A model generated the notes under the pieces. That model made no database searches, was not told where the DNA came from, and saw nothing but the letters and a program-made list of their open reading frames with translations. This document shows, piece by piece, positions 21,122-32,449 of a DNA stretch of 64,000 bases. The position numbers and the translations under genes were made by a program. The stretch's first letter is position 1. Every line of letters starts with the position of its first letter. The stretch spans positions 1 to 64,000 of the forward strand of contig LLEY01000233.1 of NCBI GenBank assembly GCA_001414485.1, given 5' to 3'. Source of the DNA: Calycina herbarum (Eukaryota > Ascomycota > Leotiomycetes > Helotiales > Pezizellaceae).

Positions 21122-22732
21122 CTACGTCGAGATTAACACATCGACTGGCTCATCAGATCTTCCCCGCAGCCAACAATGTAAGTAAGCCTGTGCAGAGGTG
21201 AGCCGGTCCTCTGGAAGCCAGCAGAGAAAGCTGGATATAAAGTCCAGAAAATCATCCTTGTCATCTCCTGTTAGAGTTCTGGCAAGAGATTGCAATTTTT
21301 TCTCATTAGGTAGTGGGACAGGTCCCTTCCATGTTCCTAGAACAAGTTCGTTAGGACAGCTAGGGAGGGTGTCTTTCAGGCCTACCGTCGATATTCCAGT
21401 ACTTGCTTATTTACTTGCTCTTTTTGAGGAACTCAGGTGGTGGCGATCCAAGGAGGGCGGTCATTGCTGCAAGGTGGTAGGCATCATTTAGCTCCTCTGA
21501 TTCTTTGTCGTAAGTACGGAACAGACTTTCTCGTTCAAGCAAGTCCCAGGCCTAGCGTGAAAGAAGAGTTAACTGAAGAAAGAAACAGAATCGTAAGACG
21601 GGAGAGGGAATGATTTCATACCAAGAGCCCCAAACTCCAAATATCCACAGAATTATCCCATTTCATATTGAGAATAACCTCGGGTGCCCGGTATGGCACT
21701 GGCATGGCATTTCCACTCTGTTCTTTGCCGACACGTGCTTGCCCCAGGTCGCAAATGGTGAGAGGGCCCGCACCCCCCAGCATATACCGCGAGACGTAGG
21801 TAAAAGTATCGCCAACCCGCTTCCTCGCAGAAGGAGTACGAATCTCGTCCTCTTCTACGGCGGAGAGGAGTGAATCGTCTGTAATAGCGATAAGTAGATT
21901 GTCCGAGTGAAGGTCTTATCATTTGTTAGTTAAAGGGCTAATGTCTGTTTATGCCGCTAGGGCTCGATGTAAACTTATCCGTATGGATCACGTCTGCATC
22001 GTAGAGAAAGTCTACCCCAATAAGTGCTTGGTTCAGAGCTGACTTTACAAGACTTTGCTCGAATATGCTATCCGGTTGCATTTCTTGAAAGGTTCTCAAA
22101 CTCATGCCTAGAGGTGTCATAACGAAACAGCCGTGTTCGCCATTGCGGCTCATTATCTTAAATGAATCTTCAAGCCGTCGAACGTATAGCCGACCTGAGT
22201 GCTCAATAGTGACGCCGGCCAAGTGCTTATAGACTTCTAGCTCCCGATTATGTTTCAGAGTATTGACATGCACCTTTATTACCCAGTATGACCGCTCTCT
22301 TAATCGAAGTCGAGGTGTTTAGCAAATAAATGATAAAATATTAGAAGGGGGAAATAGGTACCTTAGATCACGACATAACCACACAGTCGAGCTTGTACCA
22401 TAGCCAACTTTAGCAAGTACCTGATAGCGGTCCTTCAAGACCTCGCCAATGCGCATGGGATAATAGTGGTTACGGTTGTAGAAGGGAAGTCGCTCCTCTT
22501 CCACCATTTGCGATGGATCAATGACCTCAAACCCGGTTGACTGGAACTCACGAGGTGGGAGTACCGTCACTTGCGTAGAGAATTGCCGCGAGGTCATGGT
22601 AATCCCCAGTATTCGAGTAGATGAATAGAGGGACAGCCGTGGGGATGCAAACCGACACAAGAGGCGTCTGGCATACATTTTGCTGGGAGGAAAACGCCGA
22701 GCGGTACAGTTTGTTAGACTGTGGGGTATCAC
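21122..22732 (-). pseudogene. SRPK-like protein kinase, broken by a splice-donor and a nonsense change
   Basis: Five exons join into one 454-codon frame: 22732-22362, 22298-21979, 21914-21622, 21551-21386, 21336-21122. Introns are 63, 64, 70 and 49 nt; intron 2 has a perfect ACTAAC branch site. Motifs run in kinase order: VGYGTSSTVWL (Gly-rich loop), YWVIKV (ATP-binding Lys), VIHTDLHSDNLL (catalytic loop, with the HTD form typical of SRPK-like kinases), ICDLGQA (DLG), VPYRAPEVIL, WSLGLL, and a C-terminal PEDRLTSAQAYLHCWL. SRPK kinases phosphorylate Ser/Arg-rich proteins; this fungal subgroup is expanded and its substrates are unknown. Lesions: the intron 2 donor reads ATAAGT instead of GTAAGT (21978), and TAA replaces an expected CAA at 21411-21413 in the C-lobe. 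Both are single transitions of the RIP type. The very N-terminus resembles a mitochondrial presequence. If the donor is skipped, translation ends early in intron 2. Confidence 0.78.
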
Positions 22733-22873
22733 TTGATTATGTAAGTACGCGCTAAGGCAGGCCTGTCCACAGTAACTCAGAAGATGGCGGAAACACTTGG
22801 AAGGGAGAGTGTATAAAATTTCTTTTCGGGTCGTGGAAGATTTTTGCAGAAGTTGCCAAATTAAGCATACTTT

Positions 22874-23530
22874 TTACGAGTACATTCCTCCCCTATCACA
22901 AAGAATTAATTGATCTATTAAACATTCCTGACGCCATGCATCGCCATGCATTCCTATAATGTCTACGGGCAAGTATGAAAACCAATCACTTAAACTCCAA
23001 CGCACATCAGCAAGGGCTTTGACATATTCCCAGTACTCTGGATACGCCCCACTTAATTCCCAATCAATAAGTCCAGTAATCCGGATAGTATTTGGCGACG
23101 TATACAACGCTATTATATTCTCAGGGCGTAGGTCGCTATGAGTCATGACAATCTGGTGACATGTGCTCAGCGTCGAGGTAATTAAATCCAGGTAGACTGG
23201 GTTCAGCTCGCGAGGAGGAGAAACCAAGAATGCTTTAAATTCCATCTCAGTTGAAATGGTTCCTGCGCTGGTCCGACCATGTCGTCGAAGATCTCTACAT
23301 AATGGCGGATCGCCACTACCAAGGTAATTCGATTGCAACGGCATATTCCGTAGACATCGTAAGATCCCTCCTATTTTGTGACCTTACAGAACTCTTCATT
23401 TCAGGTGAAAGGTTACCCCAGAGATTCGCAAGAGTTTCTCCTTCGACGTATGACATGAATAGGTAGTTGCAACCTCCAATGGAAATTGCCCCTAGGGGTT
23501 CTGGTAATGGAATGTTTTCTCTATGCGGAG
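22874..23530 (-). pseudogene. APH/choline-kinase-like phosphotransferase fragment, frameshifted and 5'-truncated
   Basis: The minus strand encodes the middle and C-terminal parts of an aminoglycoside-phosphotransferase (APH) fold protein: NIPLPEPLG, YLFMSYVEGETLANLW, then NYLGSGDPPLC, MTHSDLRPENII (catalytic HxD...N) and ITGLIDWELSG (metal-binding Asp). It continues to a stop at 22874. The frame shifts by one base at the run of four T on the plus strand (23374-23377). Removing one base there would make VRSQ-IGGILRCLRNM continuous, which fits the family. The N-terminus (nucleotide loop) is missing because the sequence meets the phosphatase fragment head-to-head at about 23515-23530. Fungal APH-like genes are numerous and mostly of unknown substrate. 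Confidence 0.7.
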
Positions 23531-24373
23531 AGCTCCGACGTAGCCTTTGGGATCGCAGACGGAGTAGGAGGATGGGTAGACTCAGGAGTAGATCCGGCGG
23601 ATTTCTCACACGGCTTTTGCAACTACATGGCATATGCGGCCTACACATACAAACCGGACGCAGGGAAACCAAGTTTAGGGGCGCGAAGTCTGATGCAGCG
23701 GGGTTATGAAGATATCTGCGATGACGGATCGGTGCGGGCTGGTAGAAGTACAGCATGTGTGGCCATCGCGCGAGAGAGTGGGAAATTGGAGGTCGCGAAT
23801 CTAGGAGACTCGGGGTTTGTACAGTTGAGGCTTAATGCTGTACATAGCTCTTCGGAACCGCAAACTCACGCTTTCAATACGCCGTATCAACTCTCTATCA
23901 TACCGAAGAAAATGCGCGCTCGACAAGCTATCTTTAAAGGAATACAGCTTTGCGATTTACCGAAAGATACGAATACGTTGCAACACTCCTTGCAACATGG
24001 GGATGTCCTGGTTATTGCCAGTAATGGAGTTTAGGATAATTTGTCCAGGCATAAGGTCTTGAAGATCGTTTCTAGAATAATGGTTTCAGCAAGGGCTTAG
24101 GTACATACAGGAAAGGGAATCGACATTGGGCCGAGTATAAGCAGTTTTATCGCGGCCGATGATAGAAGTAGTAGAGCAGAGGAAATACCTCCCTTGCAGA
24201 GTTTCCTGGCTGTGGGAGTTGCCCAAGAGGCTAAAATGGCAAGCGTAAACACGAAGCTGAACGATCCATTCGCAAGGGAAGCCCAGAGAGAATACACGAA
24301 TGAGAACTGGCGTGGTGGAAAAGTGGATGATATCTGCGTCGTCGTGGCTGTTGTGTGCGAAGAAGGGAAGTGA
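23510..24373 (+). pseudogene. PTC7-type PP2C protein phosphatase, 5'-truncated, two nonsense changes
   Basis: The plus frame reads YAESSDVAFGIADGVGGW, SGVDPADFSHGF, STACVAIARES, VANLGDSGFVQL, THAFNTPYQLS, HGDVLVIASNGV and, after two stops, VDDICVVVAVV, ending at TGA 24371-24373. These are the metal-binding and core motifs of the PTC7/PPTC7 branch of PP2C Ser/Thr phosphatases, which act on mitochondrial proteins in yeast. The stops (TAG 24032-24034 and 24098-24100) sit where the family has Trp (GVWDN) and probably Trp; both are TGG-to-TAG transitions. About the first 100 residues of a normal protein, including any targeting sequence, are missing. The left end abuts the divergent APH fragment. 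Confidence 0.8.
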
Positions 24374-24407
24374 AGATAGATTCTTCCATATTTTGTTTTG
24401 GGATGTA

Positions 24408-25164
24408 CAATCAGGTCAGGTTGGTCAACGTCACGTGAATTTCAAGAATACGGAATTTAAAAGTCTATTACTTTTTTAAGAGATAAGATATTAAGCTCTA
24501 GTTTTGAAATTTATAGATTTATACTAAATCTAAGTTATATAAAGGCTTAGAAGCTTCTAAGTATAGATTATCTTAGTTATTTAAGTTAATTTTAAAATAG
24601 TCTCTTTTTTATCTATTTTTAAGCTACTATAATTACTAATTCAGCTATTTTTAGAAAATAGTTTATATTAATAAGTTAAAGTTAAAGTAAAGTTATATCT
24701 AATCTTTTAAAAGTAAACTATTCTAAAGAGCGGTTTTAGAATTATAAGACTTTAAAACTAGTAACTTTTAAGAAAAAGTACTAAAAAACTAAAGAAATCT
24801 TAGAAAGTTACTCTTTTTAAACTATTATAACTTTAGAAGTCTAAGATAGAATCACTTTCTATTAAAGACTTAGTTTTAATACTAGCTATACTCTAGTTTA
24901 CTAATAAATATAATTTCTATAAATAGCTAGATTAGTTACTATTAAGAGGTTTAATATTCTTAAAATATATACTATTTTTATACTATTATAACATCTTAAT
25001 ATAAACTATTTACTAATATCTTTTTAGGAAATATACTACTCTTTTAGTTTATCTTTAAAGGAGTTAAGCTATTTCAGTAATATATTAGCTTTATAAAAAG
25101 TTATTAAGTCTAAAAGTTGAGAGATATAAGAAATCACGTGACTTTGGCCAACCTGACCTGATTA
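24408..25164. mobile_element. 757-bp MITE-like element with ~30-bp inverted ends
   Basis: The ends read CAATCAGGTCAGGTTGGTCA (from 24408) and, on the other strand, TAATCAGGTCAGGTTGGCCA (from 25164). Each continues to a CACGTGA motif (24432-24437, 25135-25140). A TA duplication flanks the element (24406-24407, 25165-25166), which suggests a Tc1/mariner-like mobiliser. The interior is extremely AT-rich with no coding relic. It directly follows the phosphatase pseudogene. Confidence 0.78.
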
Positions 25165-25314
25165 TATAATAGAATAGGAGCCGAGCGGATTGTATTATAG
25201 GAACGTTTTAAATAGACATAAGATTAGTAGCATAAGGTATGTCTATCTAGACGGCTTAGTTTTAACTATATATTAATACCATTTCTTAGAACGAGATTTA
25301 AAAGTCTAGCTTTT
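25165..25314. other. short intergenic stretch
   Basis: About 150 bp of mixed composition between the MITE and the next gene fragment. No feature seen. Confidence 0.3.
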
Positions 25315-25518
25315 GTGTTTGTTTACACGGTCTTCGATATTACTTGTGTTTCATTCAGAGAAACTTATGTTATCTTCATAACTCTCTGGTTTTTTTCATC
25401 TGCACTCAGAGTTGGAAAAGAGTACGTAGCCTCGCTTAGTATTAAGCCGCACTTTTCAAATATGCCTTCTTCCTCGATATTGACTGCATTTGGCAAGTTA
25501 TCTTAATCAGCAATTCAC

Positions 25519-25880
25519 ATATTTACAAAGGCCCGGTTATATCAATCTCTACGCCACGCAAACGAGTCTTCGCTATAGATTTCGCCAAAGCCTCGAAACA
25601 ATTTTTAGAATCTCTCCGAATAGAGGAACATCCAGTTTATTACACCTACCCCGCCTCCGCCTTCTCTAACACAACTTTGACTCCCACGACATCTATTAAT
25701 GAAGTCAAAGCAGAAAATGAGCTCTATACCAGGGTCTGCGAACGGTTCAAAGGATACGTTGAATCCTACCTACGCCTCGTAATCGAGGAACGAACGGGTC
25801 CAGCTATTGCCTGTTCTTATAGTTTATTCGCCTTCTATCCGCTAGTACTCGAGTATCGTAGGACAAATACGGCTGGCTAA
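25519..25880 (+). pseudogene. conserved-looking hypothetical protein fragment
   Basis: An open plus frame without ATG runs to TAA/stop at 25878-25880. It reads GPVISISTPRKRVFAIDFAK, then HPVYYTYPASAF, TTSINEVKAENELYTRVCER and GYVESYLRLVIEERTG. Codon use is ordinary and unRIPed. An acceptor-like ATCAG lies at 25506-25510, so this may be a second exon. A preceding open frame (25315-25506) ends in PSSSILTAFGKLS and might hold an exon 1 starting at ATG 25461. No donor was found with confidence. I do not recognise the family. It is probably a truncated host gene stranded between repeats. Confidence 0.4.
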
Positions 25881-26825
25881 CAAAGTATAAGACAGGCAAT
25901 AGTTGAGACTAATAAATTTCATAGCATATATAGGGGAGTATTATACTACATTTTATAGTACTATAGGTATCTTAACAACTCTACAAAACTAAGGCCTATC
26001 TAATAACACACAGCGAAAGTAATAATTAGATTAGATTAGATTAATAGATATTAATCTAATCTAATTAAGAGGTTTTAGCTATTAATTAAAATCTAATCTA
26101 ATCTAATTATATTAATTAGATTATTAATTAATTAATTAATTAATATATATACGTAACAGAGTCGGAGGTATAGAAGGCCGGTCTAGAGAATCGAAGTAGC
26201 TTCGGAGTAGCGTTCTAGGCCGCTAGGAGCTTAAGCGAGAGCTTCTAAGTACTTTATTTACTACTTGACTTCTTTAATTATAGCTTTAATAAATTAGCTA
26301 TTAATTATATAATAAGAATTTCTTATTATATATAATTAGTAATATTACTAATTATTAGCTTTATAAGCCTTATAAGCCTTATAAATGCTTAGAAACTACT
26401 TAATTTCTAATTAATTTCTAGAATATTCTAATAAATAATTAAACTTATAAATTAGATTAGAAATCTATTAGAAATGTATTAGAAATCTAAAGAGGCTTTT
26501 AAGGCTATAAGTAGCTTAAAGAGTAAGAGGTTTTATATAGAGGAGAAGACTAAAGAAGAGAAGAAGATCGAAGAAGAGTAGAATATAAGATTAGATAAAG
26601 AGAAAGAAGAGAAGGAAAAGAGGAAGAAGAAACCGGAATATAAGGATTATAACAGCTATATAGGAGTAGAGTAGAGAAGTAGTCTATTCGTAGTATCAAC
26701 GCGAACACTAAGGTAAGAAGAGAGTAGAGAGTATAGTCGTAAGCGAGTTCTTAGAAGAATCTCGGGAAAGTACGGAATATAACTAGAACTATTATAAGAA
26801 TAACTACTTTATTATAAATAACTAT
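25881..26825. repeat. AT-rich low-complexity DNA with a Lys/Glu-rich coding relic
   Basis: At 26026-26155 short ATTAGATT/TTAATTAA units repeat irregularly. At 26520-26700 a purine-rich plus strand would encode a Lys/Glu-rich helix with several stops. The segment just before 26825 (TAAGAATAACTACTTTATTA) recurs at about 45561-45581, on the far side of the repeat block. The two places are copies of one older repeat. Confidence 0.5.
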
Positions 26826-27849
26826 TAACGTGTTTCATAAGCGAGCTAGCTACTTTTCTAAATAACTTATTTTTAAATATAAATTACTTAATACTAGAAT
26901 AAGCTATTATATTATATAAGATACTATAAGATTATTTAGAGTCGTTACTATCTTTAGTATCTACTATTTCTACGTAATAAGTACGAGAATTATATCTAAT
27001 TTTACTATAACGTCTATAGTACCTCTGTATCTAAATCTTCTTTTTTATCTCTCTACTACTCTTCTAATAGCTATCTTCTATAGAAGTAATTAAACTAATT
27101 ACCTCCTCTACTATTAATATCTCTTAACTCTGAATATATTTCCTTTTACAACTCTTATACTTAGTTACAGCCTTAGTTACCTCGCGAAGATCTGTGATTT
27201 CTTTCTATATTAATACTATATTATATACTATCTTAGTAGAGCCTTTTTCTAGCTAATTAAGAGACTTAATAATAGAACTAGGCGATAAGTCTTAGTGTCT
27301 TTAAATCTAGTCTCAGACGTCTACACCTTTTTTCGTAGATCGAATTTTTTATTCTAAATCACTCGCTCTTATCTACTCGCACTTAATAAGCCGATTTCCT
27401 TCTATAGAAACCTCTCTTAAGAGGCCTCCAGCCTTACCTACGCCTCTGAGAAGAGACCTAGGAAAAGGGAGAGGGCGCTCGATCCCCTCTCTTCCGAATA
27501 TATAACAACACTTTGTCTTAGCAACTTCTAAAGCTCTTAAGCGTAGTACTATAGGCTAAACCTTCTTCGGAGGAACTGTAGAAGCTGTAGATTACTACCT
27601 AAGTACTACTCTTGACAAAGCCTCTCCTAACCTTCTTCTCTACCTCCGAGCCTTTTATACTTAAGTTGCCGATATTAGCCTACTATTCTACCAAGTATAC
27701 ACCTTAAGAACACCCCCCCTACTACCCTTAATCTCAGAAACCTCCTCTATTATATATAGAGGGGGCCCTACGCTATCTACGACTCCTCCCCCCCCTCTAG
27801 GCTCGGCTGAAATTTTTTTATATATATAGACTATAAAAGGTGCCTTAGC

Positions 27850-28990
27850 GCCTGAAAGTATACTAGCAACAATACCCTACTCTCTCCCTCTCTCTACTAG
27901 TACTTTAAAGCTATAGAAGGACAAGAACAAGGGTTCTTTAGCTAAACTAGACCTTAGAGTCTTTATCCGACTACCCTCTAATTCTTTAGAAAGGAAACAT
28001 TCTACTCTAGCTATCTTTCTTACCCTCTATAATCCAAAGATAGGCTATAAAGAGCTTATATAAGAGGTTCTCTCAGTTAGCTCTGGTTTCGCTATTATAC
28101 TAAAGAACGAGGCTGCCCTAGAAGCCCTGTTATCGACAAAGAAGGCATTTATATAGACGCTATTCTCTATAGCCAAGATTAAGACCTTATAAAACTAGGT
28201 AGTATACCGCTTATCAGAGATACCCCGAAGTATCGAAGCTGTCGAGATTAATAAAAAAGGAGCAATTATATCGACCCTCGTCTCTACTACTTCTAAAGAA
28301 GTAGCTATAGCAATTAAGGAACGAATCGGAATAGCCTCTATAAAGGTTGATATAACAAGGATCTCGCTATCGAATAAGCTATTCTACACCTCCTAGACTG
28401 TCTTCTTTAAAGAGGAAGAAGCCCGGGACAGCTACGCTATCCTAGATATAATATCTCTTCTTAGCAGAAGAGTCTTCTTTAAACCTCTTCCTAAGGTTTC
28501 TACAATTATATAGTACTCTAAGTACTAGGGGTAGCATAACTAAAGGAACTGTAGGAAGAACCAACGGTGCCGTCTATGCGGTACTACTTAACACTCTAAA
28601 GACTTTTACTCTACGTGTTTATAATATACATAGTATAAGCTAAAGTGCCTATATTATAGTAGACCTCACGCCTTAGACGACCTAGGGTGCCAGCTTAGAC
28701 TAAGGAACTCAAGGATACGCCTCTTAACTGAGAATAAGAGAACTATTCAGCAAGTATATAATAAAATACAGATAAGAAGAGAGGAAGACTCCCCTTATAG
28801 TAGCCGAGACACAGAAGCTCCGGCTACCCTATAAGCTAGAGTAGACAGCTCTTCTAACTCGACTACCTCGCCTACCTCACCTTCCTCGCCCCTCTCGCCC
28901 CTCTCGCCCACCTCGCCTACCTCGCCTACCTCGCCTATCTTACTATCCTAAGAAGATGATTTTAACACCCCTATAGACACTCCTATAGAA
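27850..28990 (+). pseudogene. LINE copy 1 ORF1 relic (gag-like, CCHC)
   Basis: Plus-strand reading gives GSLAKLDLRVFIRL, ALEALLSTKKAFIQ, EIPRSIEAVEI, FFKPLPKV, then a Cys/His region around 28520-28700 (RCRLCGTT, PHALDDLGCQLR) typical of LINE ORF1 zinc knuckles. A run of 9-bp CTCGCCTAC-type repeats (about 28870-28935) encodes Thr-Ser-Pro repeats. Stops are scattered throughout. Confidence 0.7.
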
Positions 28991-30636
28991 GAGGCTCCCG
29001 ACAACCTCTCTATTCGAAGAACCCGAGGAAATACTATTATAGTTTCTCTATAAGTAGATAAGGGCTTGCTAAAAACCACTACCTCTAAGTTCTACAGATT
29101 AACGTTCATAAGTCTAGTAAGTACTAGGAGCTGGTTCTCTAACTAGCTCACTCTAGACGAGTCGACATAGTCCTTATCTAGGAACCGTATATATACTAGA
29201 GAGAGATTAGCCGTCAGATTATAAGACGTCACCCGAATTACACCTGCTTTATACCTATATATAACTAGAATAATAACCCCTCTAGAGTGCTTACATTTAT
29301 ATGAAAAGGAGCGGGGATTCTCTCAAGTTAATAAACACTAATCACACCCTCGCTTAAATACTAAGACCTTGTTTATATTAAGATCACGCTCTTCTAAGGC
29401 CTTCTGTTATATATCCTCAACATATACAACGCTCCCCTAGACGCTAAGGGCGCTAGAGAGGCTATTAACCTCGTCCTTCACTTATAATATATTACTATAA
29501 CGAATACCCTTATAGCCGGCGACTTAAACCTAAAGAGCCAGCTCTAGTAACCGGATTTCCTTAGACAGGAAAGTATACAAGCCCCCTCGCTTATTAACTA
29601 GATAGAGGATAGAGGGCTACAACTCTCTACCCCTCCTAAGACGCAAACGTATAACCTCGGCAATACCCTCGACCTTACCTTTTACTTAAGCAACCTCTAC
29701 TAAAGAGGGGCGTCTACCGAGATAGACCTTACCTTTAAGTATAGCTCTAACCACCTCCTACTTCTTACCCGGCTTCTGTATATAAGAAACCTAACAGAGA
29801 AGGATCCGTCTTTAAAACTTAGCACTCTTAATATTAAAACCTTCGAGACTACTCTCCAAAGTAAGCTCGAAACGCAATAGCTATACGAACTTATATAGTA
29901 ACTAAACACGGAATCGCTAGAGGCCCTAGTAGGATTTATCACCGAGAGCGTATATAGCGCGTACCTCTGTAGTGCTAAGCGAGGTCTCGGACATGGATTC
30001 GGACACCCCTGGTAGAACAAGGAATGCTAGACGGCGGCTACCGAGGCAAGGCAGGTACAAAGGCTTAACGCGAGCCCTCGAGCCTTAAAGTCTCTTCGTA
30101 GGAGTCTAAGGCAGGAATCCGGAAGGCAAAGAGAGAACACTTCTATAACCTAATCGATAAGGCTACGAAGAGCAAAGACGTCTTTAAGATTTACAAGTAG
30201 CACCAGAGTACTAGAATATACAAGTCTCCTCTCTTAAGAGACTCGGCAGGTCAGCTAGGCTTTACTACTTAGGAGAAGCAGAAGATCCTCGTATAGGAGC
30301 TGCTTATAAACAAGGCCGAAGTCGGGGATATACTATTTAATACTCTAACTACTTCTACTTAGGCCCTTCTATAGGCAGATCTTACTTTATATAAGGTCGA
30401 GGAATCGATCCTCGGCAAAGCTTTAACCGTACTAGGAGAAGACGAGCTAGTAACAGTGGTCCTCAAAGTAGCCTAGCTATAGATCTCGAACCTTGTCTTC
30501 CTACTATTTAGAGGCTGTATAGAGACAGGCTTCTACCCGAAGATCTTCCGATCCGCCGTCGTCGCTATTATCCTAAAACCTAATAAGAAAGACAAGTCCT
30601 CCCCTCGAGTATACTAGCTAATTACTCTACTCTCGG

Positions 30637-30930
30637 TGTAAGGGTTAGAACCTATAATAGAGGCTCGGGCTATGCCCTCGCTAAGCACTGACCAAAGTCC
30701 CTACTTAGTACTAGCTATAACCCCACTGCTAAGCAAGTCTCTTCTATTCTATACTTTTCTATTCTATTCTTTTAACATTATATATTTGTTAAGCAGTTCT
30801 TAGAATATTCTAGAGGCTCTTCCTCTCTCTATATATAGAGGAAGAGCTTATATATATATAGTCTTTACGTACTTCTTAATTAAATATTCGAAACCACACC
30901 TTTGAGTTATTCGAGGTCTAGCCTCTCACA
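30637..30930 (+). repeat. 5' LTR of chromovirus 1
   Basis: Begins TGTAAGGGTTAG and ends CTCTCACA, keeping the original TG...CA ends. Confidence 0.92.
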
Positions 30931-30967
30931 GTAGAAGTACGTCACTCTCATCCTTTTTTAGACTAGA

Positions 30968-31146
30968 GTTTAGCTAGTTAGTTAGTTAGTTAGTTATTAG
31001 TTAGTTAGTAGAAACCCTTATCTACGTTAAGGTTATTCAGTTATTAGTTAGTTAGCTAGTAAAAGCCCTTACCTACGTTGAGGCTATTTAGTCAGTTATT
31101 AGTCAGTTAGTTATTAGTTAGTCAGCTATTCTAGTTAGTTAGTTAA
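30968..31146 (+). repeat. (AGTT)n-type tandem repeat in the chromovirus 1 leader
   Basis: Stretches of TTAGTTAGTTAG separated by a recurring AAACCCTTAxCTACGTTxAGG spacer, lying between the 5' LTR and gag. Confidence 0.7.
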
Positions 31147-31379
31147 GATAGATCACTATATAGACAACGACTAGTAATTCTACCTAGCTGCGGAAGCACC
31201 TAATAAGACAGCCTAATTCGCTACTTAGCTAATATAACACAGTTAATAATACTATAGAATACCTTAGGACCTACTACTATAGGTAGTACAGCTCCTTCAA
31301 CTTATGTCGTAATCTGGAAATTACTATAGTTCTACCTCTTAAACTAGTATACCTTCTACAATTCCAGTCCAGCCTTAGT

Positions 31380-32440
31380 ATAATAAGAGGAAGCCTCGCT
31401 ACTCGCAGTCTTACCTAGACAAGTTTACTAATAAAGACAACTCTATGTACCTATAATTCAGGAGTCTCCTAGAAGCCAAACTACGGATTGATGCTAGAGT
31501 AATTAGAAGCGAAGAAGAAAGAGTATAGTACGTATTTAGACGTTTATCAGAGGACGCCGCTGGACGAATCCACCCTTGGATATAATACGCTTAAGAATCG
31601 CCTGATTTCACTATAGAAGGACTTTTAAAGCAAATGGATCAGGCTTTCGATAACCTACAGAGATAAGCTAAGGCGCTTAGCAAGCTCAATTCAGTCCGCT
31701 AGGGTTACCGCGACTTTCGTATATTCCTTTAAGAATTTAAACAGACCCTACTCGAAGTATAAGAGTAGGGCTGGGATAATAATATTAAGAAAGGATACCT
31801 TAAAGCAGGTATTAACCGGGAACTTAAGAGCTAACTAGTTAACTAAGTAGAGCCGAGGACGTACGAGGAATATACAGCTTTATTACGTATGATTTTAGAC
31901 AATCTTTAAGACCTTAGAACGTAGGACAACTACCGAAATAAAAATCGAGGAAGTAACTCTTACTTCTTACGAGACACTATAACTCAGCCAGTTATAGAGT
32001 CTATAGATTAGGAACCTACTACGACTCTAACTCGTATAGTAGCTACTAGCTACTCTAGATTAGGAAGGTTCTAACCTAGATAATAACAACGAGCTAAATA
32101 GGTCGACTACTCTGAAATTAGACAGCGAATGTCTAATAGTAGCTGCCTTCGCTATAGTAATAATAGATATATAGTTAGAGACTGTCTACTTCTCCTAGCT
32201 TAGAATCCTAGCCGAGGTTACTAAGAAAGACAGCAGCTAAGTAGGCCTCCGCCTATATATAAGCTACGAGCAGCTAATATTAACCCAACTTTTAATAAAG
32301 CAAAGTCTTCTAGAATTCAGAAAGCAAAGGTTAAGGAAGTAGAAGAATAAGAAACAGACAGAGAATCGGAAAAAGAATAGCCTCTGATCGAAGCCGCGAT
32401 TAGAGGCCTTTAAAAGTAGGAAGTGATTTAAGACAAGTCT
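31380..32440 (+). pseudogene. chromovirus 1 gag relic
   Basis: Reads a capsid-like segment and, at about 32138-32190, a degraded zinc knuckle (CLRYSNNRYIVRDC), in which one Cys, the Gly and the His have changed by transitions (expected CxxC...GHxxxxC). Several stops. Confidence 0.6.
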
Positions 32441-32449
32441 AGGAATATT

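Noticed and set aside
23361..23385. 17-nt intron (GTAAGG...AATAG) in the APH fragment
   Set aside because: Too short to be spliced in fungi. A one-base frameshift in the T4 run explains the frame change better.
28870..28935. Regular short repeats resembling a CRISPR or satellite array
   Set aside because: Contiguous 9-bp units without unique spacers, inside LINE ORF1 and shared by both LINE copies.
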